DNA of 33,143 nucleotides from Candidatus Chloroploca mongolica (GTDB lineage Bacteria > Chloroflexota > Chloroflexia > Chloroflexales > Chloroflexaceae). Positions 15,950-23,279 of the stretch are shown in pieces. The stretch spans positions 1-33,143 of the forward strand of contig NZ_SIJK02000058.1 in the NCBI RefSeq assembly GCF_004762035.2, written 5' to 3'. A program made the position numbers and the translations under genes. Numbering within the stretch: the first letter of the stretch is position 1; every line of letters begins with the position of its first letter. A model generated the notes under the pieces. That model saw only the letters and a program-made list of their open reading frames with translations. It was not told the origin of the DNA and searched no databases.

Positions 15950-16765
15950 GTGCCATATATCCTTGGCGGTGCCCACGCAATTGTCGCCCAGGGCGACTGG
16001 TATCTGTGGCTGCTGACGCTTGCCGGCGGCTACGCCTGGGCCTACAGCTCATTCCTCTATCGCCGGTGGGGACCGCGCCACAGTGGGACGATTCACCGTG
16101 TCACCAAACTCCACGGTGTCACCGAGTTGACGATCACGTTGGACCAGCCACACCAGTTTCAGCCGGGGCAATTCGTTTTTCTCGCCGTCACACGCTCTGC
16201 GGTCGGCCTGCCCGATGAACAACACCCCTTCTCGATCTCCGCCATTGTAGACGAGCGAAGCTTTCGCCTTTCAGCGAAGCGCCTGGGCGACTACACGGCC
16301 CGCCTGGCGGATCTGGTTCCCGGCGACGAAGTGATGGTGTTCGGCAGTTACGGCACCTTCGGAGCGCGCGGTCTGGCGACAGGCAAGGCTGCACTCTGGA
16401 TTGCAGGCGGGATCGGGATCACGCCCTTCTTGAGTCTGTTACGCCACCTAGCCGAGGGCAAAGCCGCACACTCCGGCGACATCCGGTTTGTCTGGTCGGT
16501 GCGCGACCAGGCTGACGCGATCTACCTGGAGGAGATCCTGACGCTGGCGGACAGGCTGCCACAGGTTCACTTCCACCTTCACGTAACCACGACCGATGGA
16601 CGACTGACGGCGGAAGGGCTCGAAGCAGTGACCGGCGACGATGGAACAGCGCGCCGCATCCTGCTCTGCGGACCGACGCCAATGATGCATGCGCTCAAAA
16701 CGCAATTCGTCGCGCGAGGTGCCCGCCGCAGCCAGATCATCAACGAAGAGTTCGCCCTCCGCTAG
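15950..16765 (+). pseudogene. 5'-truncated ferric-reductase-like flavin oxidoreductase
   Basis: 271 codons from a GTG with no ribosome site. The protein starts within what should be the last membrane helices of a ferric-reductase-like domain (GDWYLWLLTLAGGYAWAYS). It then has a complete FAD/NAD(P)H reductase module: PGQFVFLAV and HPFSISA (flavin), GSYGTF, GGIGITPFLSLL (pyridine nucleotide) and LCGPTPMM, ending normally in NEEFALR. Family members are usually about 400-450 residues with six helices and two haems, so roughly 150-180 residues are missing. A well-placed GAGGAG and ATG at 15931 are in a different frame, so even an N-terminal start would need a frameshift. A soluble reductase expressed from this remnant is possible but less likely. 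Confidence 0.65.
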
Positions 16766-16832
16766 TACGGAAATGCCACGCGCTGTCACTGCATCGATGG
16801 CGGACAGGTGCTAGGATGAAAGCCCGGAATGT

Positions 16833-16917
16833 GTAACGCAGAGGCGCAAAGGCGCAAAGGCGCAGAGGAGTGGCGCACCAACCTCTGCGTCTCCCCATCT
16901 TTGCGGCTCTGCGTTAC
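16833..16917. repeat. GCAAAGGC-type dispersed repeat, copy 2, with inverted ends
   Basis: An 85-bp unit with ends GTAACGCAGAG and CTCTGCGTTAC in inverted orientation. The left half is built of tandem GCGCAAAG/GCGCAGAG units. It sits directly before the nucleotidyltransferase gene. Confidence 0.65.
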
Positions 16918-16956
16918 AATAATCAAGCCAAGCCCCACAGAGAAGGAAGGATGAAG

Positions 16957-17487
16957 ATGGTCACTGAACGGCCCGATCCCGAGCGAGATGCTCTGCTGAT
17001 CACGACCTTCGCACCCGGATTGAGTCAGTATCTGCCAAACACGGCCGCGCTGCTCGGCACGGCCAACCTTGTGCTCCACCCGGCAGTCGAGCGCCTGATC
17101 CTCTCTGGTTCCCGCGGACTCGGCGGGACACCACGCCCTGAGTCAGACCTTGATGTGAGTCTGATCATTGCCGCTACGTCACTACCTGCCGCCGAGCCTG
17201 CACGCGAGCAATTGCTACGCAGCGTCTTGGAGGTCACCCTGTCGAGGTGGCAAGGCGCAGTAGAGTGCGACCTGGCAGCGATCTTCCCTCTGCATACCTG
17301 TGGACTGCGTTGTTTCGCCGGCTTGCAACACGCGCCGCCGCCGTGTGCCCACCCGCTGGGCTGTCGCTTCGGCATCTTCAAGCTCCAGAAGGGCTTTGAT
17401 GGCTACGTGCCCTGGGAGGGCGTCGATCTGAAGCGCCTGTACCCAATCCTGGAAATCTGGCAGAGCGCAGGCGGCCCGCCGTCCTAG
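16957..17487 (+). CDS. Nucleotidyltransferase-fold protein (pol beta superfamily)
   Basis: 176 residues from the ATG at 16957, which is correctly spaced from AGAAGGAAGG (16941-16950). An ATG at 16951 abuts it. The signature of the nucleotidyltransferase superfamily is present: GSRGLGG (51-57) then SDLD (63-66) supplying metal-binding D64 and D66. A possible third acidic residue is in VECDLAAIF. The C-terminal part has a Cys-rich stretch (HTCGLRC) and FKLQKGFDGY. It would transfer a nucleotide to an unknown acceptor. No MNT/HEPN toxin partner is adjacent. It lies between two dispersed repeats and faces a decayed biosynthetic remnant on the other strand. Confidence 0.7.
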   Translation: MVTERPDPERDALLITTFAPGLSQYLPNTAALLGTANLVLHPAVERLILSGSRGLGGTPRPESDLDVSLIIAATSLPAAEPAREQLLRSVLEVTLSRWQGAVECDLAAIFPLHTCGLRCFAGLQHAPPPCAHPLGCRFGIFKLQKGFDGYVPWEGVDLKRLYPILEIWQSAGGPPS

Positions 17488-17498
17488 GTGCAATCCCT

Positions 17499-17533
17499 CT
17501 CTGCATCTCCCCGCCTCCCCGTCGCTGCGTTAC
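17499..17533. repeat. GCAAAGGC-type dispersed repeat, half copy
   Basis: Contains CTCTCTGCATCTCCCCGCC and ends in GCTGCGTTAC, matching the right half of the 16833-16917 unit. Together the two copies flank the nucleotidyltransferase gene. Confidence 0.45.
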
Positions 17534-18257
17534 AACGCACCTGCCTCGAACCAGCAGAGAAAGGCGCCGATCATGAACCCGCGCTGGAGGATGCCTTGAT
17601 AGGTGATGTAATCTGTCCGAGTTGCCCCGGCGCTTGCTGGTAGACGTTCGAGCAATTCCCGCATCCTGGTCAGGTCGAGCACCTGACATGCCAGGTCGCT
17701 TCGTTCGAGTCGCTCCAGTTCGGCATGGAACTGTTCACGTGCGCCGCTCAGTCGCTCGAACCAGTCGGCGGCCTGCATCCCGCGCAGGCGATTGCGTAGC
17801 ACCGAGGATGGCAGTTGCCCTGCAAAGGCGCGGCGCACCAGGCTGCGTGACTCGCCGTTGCGCCAGAACTGGGTTTCCGGCAGCGCCAGGCAGAACTCGG
17901 CGAGCCGCACATCGGCGGTGGGCGACCGCATATCAACGCCAAAGCGAGCCCGGTAGGCGCTGATGTACGGCCCGAAGTCTTGGGTGACCAGGGCATCGTA
18001 GCGCACGCGGCGCGGATCACGGCTGAAGCGTTGCCAGAGGCGGTCGTCGTGGTGATGCGCCAGTTCCGGCACGCCGTGCTGTGCGGCAAACTGCGGGTTG
18101 ATCACTTGGAGCGCAACGGGCGTTGGGCTGACGAGGTGATCCGCAACGATGCGGCTGAAAAGGCCGTGGAAGGCTTCCAGATAAGCCTCGTCGCTGCCCA
18201 GGTGCAACGTATGCGTCAGGTCGGACTGCCAGTAGTTGTCGGTGCGCACGCCGCTGT
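17530..18257 (-). pseudogene. Asparagine-synthase-like (possibly lasso-cyclase-type) remnant lacking its ATP motif
   Basis: About 240 codons remain open. DNYWQSDLTHTLHLGSDEAY and the following EAFHGLFSRIVADHL resemble the stretch just before the ATP-pyrophosphatase loop of class B asparagine synthetases. The sequence then passes directly to VINPQFAAQHGVPE and a normal C-terminal half (DALVTQDFGPYISAYRARFG, SPTADVRLAEFCLALPETQF). The SGGxDS ATP-binding motif and the residues after it are absent, which suggests an internal deletion. The N-terminal domain is also missing, being replaced by the TylF-like sequence upstream. Without the ATP site, amidation or macrolactam formation should be impossible. 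The lasso-cyclase link is a guess from overall resemblance. Confidence 0.65.
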
Positions 18258-18572
18258 GATCGTCGCCCCACCGCGCCACACGCCCGTCTCGATCAGATCA
18301 CCGGGCACACCGTCGGCCAGCACCTGCTCGATGCAGGCTTGCAGGTTGTTCATGCGGCGCAGACCGATCATCGAATGCGCCTGGCTGGGAAGATCGCGCC
18401 CCATCTCGCGAAACGTGGCGAGATACCGTTCAGTTTTGTAGCCACCGATGGGCGGGGCTGCGGTCGGCGGGTCTTCATAGATCATGCCTAGCAGACAACG
18501 CTTGAGCAGTTCCAGATACATCTGGCGCAGGTCAGATGACGGTGTTGGCAATGAATCGATGGGCAATGTCAT
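18258..18572 (-). pseudogene. TylF/MycF-type O-methyltransferase, N-terminal remnant
   Basis: About 105 residues match the N-terminus of TylF/MycF-family macrocin-type O-methyltransferases: YLELLKRCLLGMIYEDPP, then GRDLPSQAHSMIGLRRMNN and DGVPGDLIETGVWRGGAT, which is the SAM-binding motif I region. The similarity stops just after GGATI (near 18258). The frame then runs into 13 unrelated residues and a stop, while the asparagine-synthase-like frame begins. A single deletion that joined two neighbouring genes explains this best. The family normally has about 250 residues, so the rest of the methyltransferase domain is gone. Confidence 0.65.
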
Positions 18573-18628
18573 GTGGGCTAGCCCCTTCTTTTAACCCTGG
18601 CTATGATACCAGTCATTGGCCTTGTTGC

Positions 18629-18713
18629 GTAACGCCGAGGCACCGAGGTTTGTGAGTGCGCCTCTGATTGTACCATGCCAATGGATCGCTGCCTCTGCGC
18701 CTTTGCGTCAAAG
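18629..18713. repeat. GCAAAGGC-type dispersed repeat, copy 3
   Basis: Starts with GTAACGCCGAGGCACCGAGG and ends with CCTCTGCGCCTTTGCGTCAA, so it has the same inverted-end plan and length (about 85 bp) as 16833-16917. Confidence 0.5.
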
Positions 18714-18753
18714 ACGATTGCCGCCAAATCTTGCGCTTGACGCCCTGTGGGTT

Positions 18754-18776
18754 CGAGCGTGATCGTGTCACGCTCG
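18754..18776 (-). terminator. Hairpin downstream of the HNH gene
   Basis: 9-bp perfect arms CGAGCGTGA and TCACGCTCG with a 5-nt loop, five bases past the HNH stop codon. There is no U-tract, so it may protect the 3' end rather than terminate. Confidence 0.35.
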
Positions 18777-18780
18777 GCTG

Positions 18781-19221
18781 CTACAACTCTAGGACGGTGG
18801 GGGGATGTTCGCCGACGCCAAGCAGCAGACGGCGCAGATTCACGACGCCAGCCCGATTCAGCAGCAGGTTAACAACCGTCGCACGGCCAGTCGGGGTGAG
18901 GCCGACCATGATCAGCAGATCAGCGCTCCAGGCAAAGTGGTCGCTCCAGCGATCACGGCGCGGGTTATACAGTGGGGCGATCAACCCGCTCACCGGGTCA
19001 AATGCCTCAGTGTGGTTGTACTTGTGGTTGTTGCAGCCCTGGCAGGCCAGCGCGAGGTTCTCAAACGCCGTCTGGCCACCCTTTGCACGCGGGAGCACAT
19101 GCTCGACTGAAAGGCGTTGGGTCGCGTAGCGCGCAGGACTCAGGCAGTATTCGCAGCGGTCACGTGCGCGCTCGACCACCAGCGCCCGCAATTCCGCGTT
19201 GATGCGGGGCGTTTCAACCAT
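18781..19221 (-). CDS. HNH endonuclease family protein
   Basis: 146 residues from the ATG at 19221, which overlaps the end of the upstream gene by 8 bp. An upstream extension would overlap it much more. The zinc-finger HNH core is complete: CEYC, then SVEHVLPRAKGG (E-H of the HNH), ENLALACQGCNNHK with the second Cys pair and the Asn/His. The C-terminal part (FDPVSGLIAPLYNPRRDRWS, then GLTPTGRATVVNLLLNR) is typical of a widespread HNH group in cyanobacteria and Chloroflexota. It should cut DNA, but its target and purpose are not known. It is translationally coupled to the 132-residue protein, which could be its partner. Confidence 0.85.
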   Translation of the reverse strand: MVETPRINAELRALVVERARDRCEYCLSPARYATQRLSVEHVLPRAKGGQTAFENLALACQGCNNHKYNHTEAFDPVSGLIAPLYNPRRDRWSDHFAWSADLLIMVGLTPTGRATVVNLLLNRAGVVNLRRLLLGVGEHPPTVLEL

Positions 19222-19612
19222 ATGCTGGAGTCCTGATGCCAAGCGCGTCCATGAGTATACCAACCGTCGTCTGCCGCACCCGGGCAAGCTCCTGCAATGC
19301 CTCCAGCCGCTCGGTGTCACGCTGTTCGATCACGTCGGTCATCGCGATGAGCTCCTGCAGCTCCGTCGGCGTGATCGTTTCTGCCTGGCGCTTTGCCACG
19401 AGCGCATCGAAACGAGCCTGTTGGGCCGGATCGAGGTGGGCTGCATTGATGATGAGCAGGAGCGCCGTCTCATTAGCGTCCAACTGTCCTCCCGCACGGC
19501 GGGTACGAAGCGCGATGACTTGCGCCACAAAGGTCTCGAGCTCATTGGCTGGAAGCCGCTCGACTGCTCGTAGCAGCTGCTCTGTTGAGATCTCAATCGG
19601 AATTGTGCTCAT
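19214..19612 (-). CDS. Helical protein of unknown function coupled to HNH endonuclease
   Basis: 132 residues, begins MSTIPIEISTEQLLRAVERL, with GAGGAC upstream. It is predicted to be nearly all alpha-helical and charged, with segments such as ELETFVAQVIALRTRRAGG and PTELQELIAMTDVIEQRDTE. There are no catalytic motifs, Cys pairs or membrane segments. Small helical proteins of this kind are often found just upstream of HNH genes in Chloroflexota and cyanobacteria, to my recollection. An antitoxin or specificity partner is possible but unproven. Its last 8 bp overlap the HNH start. Confidence 0.75.
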   Translation of the reverse strand: MSTIPIEISTEQLLRAVERLPANELETFVAQVIALRTRRAGGQLDANETALLLIINAAHLDPAQQARFDALVAKRQAETITPTELQELIAMTDVIEQRDTERLEALQELARVRQTTVGILMDALGIRTPAYG

Positions 19613-19688
19613 GGGCCTGTCCTCACCTTATGCCATGGTACTTCGCTGATTCTACCACGTCTGGCCCATCATAACATTCCAGGTGCCA

Positions 19689-19718
19689 CACTCTGCGCCT
19701 TTGCGCCTTTGCGTCAAA
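19689..19718. repeat. GCAAAGGC-type dispersed repeat, copy 4
   Basis: Contains CTCTGCGCCTTTGCGCCTTT followed by GCGTCAAAAC, the reverse-complement form of the 13077 copy. It lies upstream of the thiamine operon promoter. Confidence 0.55.
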
Positions 19719-19748
19719 ACACTGCCCCCCAAGCCCACCAAAATAGCG

Positions 19749-19754
19749 TATAAT
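19749..19754 (+). promoter_or_regulatory. -10 box of the thiamine-uptake operon
   Basis: Perfect TATAAT 38 bp before the riboswitch P1 stem. No convincing -35 hexamer at the usual distance. Confidence 0.4.
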
Positions 19755-19791
19755 ACCCTCAACAATTAATGATGTGCGCCAGCAAGCGCAC

Positions 19792-19887
19792 ATGCTGGGG
19801 GGGCCAGGCGAGCCTGGCTGAGAGTGTGGCCCATAATGCCACTAACCCTTCGAACCTGACCTGGGTAGTACCAGCGGAGGGAAGCAT
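19792..19887 (+). promoter_or_regulatory. TPP riboswitch (THI element)
   Basis: The conserved thi-box strings are in the right order: GGCTGAGAG (19816-19824), ACCCTT then GAACCTGACCTGGGTA (19845-19867) and TACCAGCGGAGGGA (19868-19881). P1 is closed by ATGCT (19792-19796) with AGCAT (19883-19887). It binds thiamine pyrophosphate and, with the hairpin that follows, should turn the operon off when the cofactor is plentiful. Confidence 0.95.
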
Positions 19888-19900
19888 CTACGGTGTGTTG

Positions 19901-19944
19901 ACGGCCGTTGCTCCTTCGTTGGGGCAATGGCCGTTTTGTTTTGT
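19901..19944 (+). terminator. Expression-platform terminator of the TPP riboswitch
   Basis: ACGGCC (19901-19906) pairs with GGCCGT (19929-19934), with extra pairing TTGC/GCAA inside, followed by the T-rich TTTGTTTTGT. This is an intrinsic terminator placed between the aptamer and the first gene, implying transcriptional control by TPP. Confidence 0.75.
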
Positions 19945-19957
19945 CGAGAGGAGGAGT

Positions 19958-20254
19958 ATGGCACCGATTGCTGTGAGTTTTCAGGTTTTGCCCAGTGGTC
20001 TCGCGGATAAGGCGGCGACCTATGCCGCCGTTGATGCGGCGATTGCGGTGGTGGCCGCCAGTGGTTTGTCCTATCGCGTGTCGTCGATGGAGACGACGCT
20101 TGAGGGTGAGTACGATGCGGTGATGGCGGTGATCAAGGCGGCGCAAGAGGCGGTGGTGCAGGCCGGGGCTGCGCGGGTCTTTACGTTGATTAAGGTTGAT
20201 TATGATCCGCTTGGCTCGTCGATCGAGGAGAAGTTGGCCAAGTATGGCGGCTAG
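19958..20254 (+). CDS. Thiamine-binding protein, MTH1187/YkoF-like family
   Basis: 98 residues from the ATG at 19958, preceded by AGAGGAGGA. Longer in-frame starts would run back through the riboswitch. The sequence (YAAVDAAIAVVAASGLSYRV, then SMETTLEGEYDAVMAVIKAA and GAARVFTLIKVDYDP) fits the ferredoxin-like thiamine-binding fold of the MTH1187/YkoF superfamily, which binds thiamine or its hydroxymethylpyrimidine part in the cytoplasm. It is the first gene of the TPP-controlled operon, and its end overlaps the permease gene by 11 bp. Confidence 0.85.
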   Translation: MAPIAVSFQVLPSGLADKAATYAAVDAAIAVVAASGLSYRVSSMETTLEGEYDAVMAVIKAAQEAVVQAGAARVFTLIKVDYDPLGSSIEEKLAKYGG

Positions 20255-21026
20255 CCGCCGTTTGGCCCTGATGCGCCAGGTGCTCCACCAGTGGCTGCCT
20301 CCGGCGATCCTGCTGACCAGTCTGCTGGTGGTGTGGGAGGTGCTGGTGCGTCTGTTTGATGTGCCGGTCTGGCTCTTGCCCGCGCCTTCGCGGGTGGGCC
20401 AGACCTTTGTCGAGAGTCTGCCGATCCTTGGGGGGCACGTGGTCGCGACGCTGCGGGTGACGGCGCTCGGGGCGGGCCTGGCGCTCGTCACGGGGATCGG
20501 GCTTGCCCTGGCGCTTGATGCGGTGCCCCTGATCCGGCGGGCGGTCTATCCGTTGCTCGTCGTTTCGCAGACGGTGCCGATTGTCGCGATTGCCCCGTTG
20601 CTTGTGATCGGCCTCGGTTTCGGCCTGCTCCCCAAGGTGCTGGTGGTGGCCCTGGTTACCTTTTTTCCAATAACGGTTAGTCTCGCCGGCGGCTTGCGTG
20701 ATGCTGACCGTGATATGGTGCGGCTGTTTCAGGCGATGGATGCTAGCTATTGGCAGACCCTGCGTCTGCTGCGCTGGCCCGCCGCGTTGCCTTCGTTCTT
20801 TCGTGGCCTGCGCATCGCGGTGACCTATAGCGTCATTGCCGCGGTGATTGCCGAATGGATCGGGGCCGAGGCGGGCCTCGGGGTCTATATTGCGCGTTCG
20901 TTGCGCGCCTTCCGCACCGATCAGGTCTTTGTTGCGGCCCTCGTTACGTCGCTGTTGACCCTGATCCTCTTTGCGCTGCTCGTCGTGCTCGAACGTCGTT
21001 TGCTTGCTTGGAAAGGAACTGAATGA
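20244..21026 (+). CDS. thiX: ABC transporter permease, ThiX-like
   Basis: 260 residues from the ATG at 20244, which lies within the end of the preceding gene. GAGGAG is 13 bp upstream. It has about six hydrophobic segments and the BPD_transp_1 fold typical of nitrate/taurine/HMP-type importers: LLPAPSRVGQTFVESLP near the start, and the EAA-loop region DADRDMVRLFQAMDASYWQT followed by LPSFFRGLRIAVTYSVIAAV. It should form the membrane channel for a thiamine precursor together with the substrate-binding lipoprotein encoded next (4-bp overlap). The cognate ATPase is not encoded in this operon. Confidence 0.85.
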   Translation: MAASRRLALMRQVLHQWLPPAILLTSLLVVWEVLVRLFDVPVWLLPAPSRVGQTFVESLPILGGHVVATLRVTALGAGLALVTGIGLALALDAVPLIRRAVYPLLVVSQTVPIVAIAPLLVIGLGFGLLPKVLVVALVTFFPITVSLAGGLRDADRDMVRLFQAMDASYWQTLRLLRWPAALPSFFRGLRIAVTYSVIAAVIAEWIGAEAGLGVYIARSLRAFRTDQVFVAALVTSLLTLILFALLVVLERRLLAWKGTE

Positions 21027-22024
21027 TGCGCTGGTTGATGCTTGTGATCCTGTTGGCGCTCGGGCTGAGCGCCTGTGGCGGGGATCGTCCGGGCGAACGT
21101 TCTCCCACAACAACCGATCCCGAACCGACCCGGTTGCGCGTTGGCCTCGACTGGACACCCAATACCAATCATACTGGGCTCTATGTTGCCCGTGACCGCG
21201 GGTTCTATCGTGAGCAAGGGCTTGAGGTGGAGATTTTGCAGGCCCAGGAGGGCGGGACCGTCGAGCAACTGGTGGCGACCGGGCGGCTCGATCTTGGCAT
21301 TTCGTATCAAGAGGCCGTCACCGAGGCGCGGGTCGTTGGCTTGCCGATTGTCTCGGTGGCGGCGATTATTCAGAGCAATACGAGTGGTTTTGCCAGCCGC
21401 GCCGCAAAGGGTATCACCACGCCGGCTGACTTTGCCGGGCATCGTTATGGTGCCTGGGGCTCGCCGGTCGAGCAGGCGGTGATCGCCGGCTTGATGGAGT
21501 GTGTTGGCGCCGATGCCAGCCAGGTGCAATTTGTTGATATTGGCTCAAGTGACTTTTTTGTCGCCACCGAACGTGATGCGATTGACTTTGCCTGGATCTT
21601 CGCCGGTTGGACCGGCGTCGAGGCTGCGCTGCGTGGTATTGATCTGAATATTGTTATGATCCAAGATCTGAATTGCATTCCCGATTACTATACACCCGTG
21701 CTCATCACTAGCGAAGAGTTGATTGCCACCCAACCTGATCTGCTCAGGCGTTTTATGGCTGCAACCAGTGCCGGGTATCAGTATGCGGTTGAAGAGCCGG
21801 ATGCAGCCGCGACGATCCTGTTGCAAGCCGCACCTGAACTCGACGCCGAACTCGTTACCCAGAGCCAGGTCTATCTCGCCAGCGAATATCAGGGCAACGC
21901 ACCGCGCTGGGGCGAACAGCGCGTCGAAGTCTGGCGCGACTACGCCCAATGGATGGTCGACCGCGACCTGTTGAGCACGATGATCGACCCCGAACAGGCC
22001 TTCACCAACGCCTTTTTGCCGTGA
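21023..22024 (+). CDS. thiY: ABC substrate-binding lipoprotein, ThiY-like (NMT1/THI5 family)
   Basis: 333 residues. The signal sequence MMRWLMLVILLALGLSACGG has a lipobox with Cys18, so the mature protein is lipid-anchored. The NMT1/THI5-like domain opens with LRVGLDWTPNTNHTGLYVA and EQGLEVEILQAQEGGTV, close to proteins binding the pyrimidine precursors of thiamine (for example formyl-aminopyrimidine). The TPP riboswitch upstream independently supports a thiamine-precursor substrate. The exact ligand (HMP, formyl-aminopyrimidine) is inferred. Its start overlaps the permease stop by 4 bp. It is last in the operon and is followed by an inverted repeat between convergent genes. Confidence 0.9.
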   Translation: MMRWLMLVILLALGLSACGGDRPGERSPTTTDPEPTRLRVGLDWTPNTNHTGLYVARDRGFYREQGLEVEILQAQEGGTVEQLVATGRLDLGISYQEAVTEARVVGLPIVSVAAIIQSNTSGFASRAAKGITTPADFAGHRYGAWGSPVEQAVIAGLMECVGADASQVQFVDIGSSDFFVATERDAIDFAWIFAGWTGVEAALRGIDLNIVMIQDLNCIPDYYTPVLITSEELIATQPDLLRRFMAATSAGYQYAVEEPDAAATILLQAAPELDAELVTQSQVYLASEYQGNAPRWGEQRVEVWRDYAQWMVDRDLLSTMIDPEQAFTNAFLP

Positions 22025-22053
22025 TACGTTGCTATACCAAGGAAACAAGGAAA

Positions 22054-22131
22054 TTTGACGCAAAGGTGCAAAGGCGCAAAGTCATGCAAGGAGATGCATC
22101 AAACCTTCGCGCCTTCGCGCCTTTGCGTCAA
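22054..22131. repeat. GCAAAGGC-type dispersed repeat, copy 5, between convergent genes
   Basis: Left end TTTGACGCAAAGGTGCAAAG and right end GCGCCTTTGCGTCAA are inverted around a short spacer, giving an imperfect hairpin of about 78 bp. It fills the space between the thiY-like stop and the stop of the DUF4350 gene, so it may also act as a terminator for both. Confidence 0.65.
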
Positions 22132-23273
22132 TTCGTGTTACGCACCCCATCGATCGCGGCGACGATCTGTAACAACGACGCTTCATCGGTGGCGGGGTCG
22201 TTGAGCCGGTTCAACAGGTCGCGCACATTTTCCGCAAGCGCGGGATGCACCGCTTTGATCGTCGCCAGCAGGGTCGCATCGTCGCAATCGGGGCTCAGGC
22301 CATAGCTGTGGGTCAGGTGCCGACGTAGCGTGGCGCGGTAGTGGTCGCGCAGGTACTCACGTTTGCCCGCCCGCCGCAACAGGCCCGCCATGCTTGCCAG
22401 GTATTCGGCGCTGCTCCGCCGATCCGCCTCGGCCCGCAACGGGATCGGCTGACCAAAACGGCGTCCGGTCAGCACAAGGTAGCCAGCAACAATGCCGCCA
22501 AGGTAGAGCGTTGCCCAGCCCCACGGGGTGCCGAGTAGCAGGGTGCGCATGCTTGGTTCAACGAGAAACCCGTGATGGATCTCGTCAAAAACCACCGTTC
22601 CACCGGGCGGGATGCGGCGCAGCATATTCACGACGACGGCAGCATGATCACGTTCACGCAGCCCGCGGTTCGAGAAGGGTTGCGCACTTGTGATGGCAAA
22701 GATATAGCCCTCGCCGTGCTGGACGCCGATCATCACCGGGGTCGCGTTGCTGCCCGCGAGTGGGGCGAGATCCGTCCGTTCACTCGTGATCATGCTGCGG
22801 GTCTGCACATTGAGTTGCGTGGCGGCAGGCGCACCCAGCGCCGGTTGCAGGATCGGTGCGCGTCCGAATGCGCCTTCGGCGGGCAATGGCTCAACCTTCA
22901 GGTCAAAAGCTTCCAGCAGGGAGGCTGCAGGGGCATTGAGCCCAGAGCGCGGCTCGACGATCAGCAGGGTGCCGCCAGCCTCCACCCAGGCGGCTACGGC
23001 TGCGGCATCGTCGCGGCTGTAGCGTTCGCGTGGATTGAAGACCACCAGGAGATCGACGCGTGGATCGACTTCAAACGCCCGATATTCGAGCCGCTCCACC
23101 CGATATCCCAGACTCCCCAGCCACCGATAGAGCGCGAGCGTCCCCCCAGCCTCAGAAGAACGACTACTGCCATTGCCGCCGGGCAAGCCCTCGCTGCGGC
23201 CCGGGCCCAGGCCAATCAGGGCCACCAGGCCAGCAAAGAGCACCACCAGCAGCATGAGATCGCGTCGTATCAT
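22128..23273 (-). CDS. DUF4350-domain membrane-anchored protein
   Basis: 381 residues. An N-terminal membrane helix (LMLLVVLFAGLVALIGLG) is followed by an extracytoplasmic DUF4350 domain: GGTLALYRWLGSLGYRVERL, VFNPRERYSRDDAAAVAAWV and GGTLLIVEPR, a GATase-like alpha/beta pattern. FDEIHHGF precedes a second membrane segment (about 232-250, WATLYLGGIVAGYLVLTGRR), and a cytoplasmic helical tail ends the protein. In many bacteria DUF4350 genes lie with MoxR ATPase, DUF58 and DUF4129 genes. Here only DUF4129 precedes it, 6 bp upstream. The biochemical role is unknown. Confidence 0.8.
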   Translation of the reverse strand: MIRRDLMLLVVLFAGLVALIGLGPGRSEGLPGGNGSSRSSEAGGTLALYRWLGSLGYRVERLEYRAFEVDPRVDLLVVFNPRERYSRDDAAAVAAWVEAGGTLLIVEPRSGLNAPAASLLEAFDLKVEPLPAEGAFGRAPILQPALGAPAATQLNVQTRSMITSERTDLAPLAGSNATPVMIGVQHGEGYIFAITSAQPFSNRGLRERDHAAVVVNMLRRIPPGGTVVFDEIHHGFLVEPSMRTLLLGTPWGWATLYLGGIVAGYLVLTGRRFGQPIPLRAEADRRSSAEYLASMAGLLRRAGKREYLRDHYRATLRRHLTHSYGLSPDCDDATLLATIKAVHPALAENVRDLLNRLNDPATDEASLLQIVAAIDGVRNTN

Positions 23274-23279
23274 GCCGGG

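Noticed and set aside
17530-18279. An intact asparagine synthetase or lasso cyclase.
   Set aside because: The SGGxDS ATP-binding motif and N-terminal domain are missing, and the upstream end is fused to a different family.
16833-19718. A CRISPR array from the repeated GCGCAAAGG strings.
   Set aside because: Copies are irregularly spaced by whole genes, the unit has internal short periodicity, and no cas gene is nearby.
20190-21158. A 322-codon open frame on the minus strand rich in Arg, Gln and His.
   Set aside because: It is the shadow of the ThiX-like permease and thiamine-binding genes, low in complexity and without any recognisable motif.
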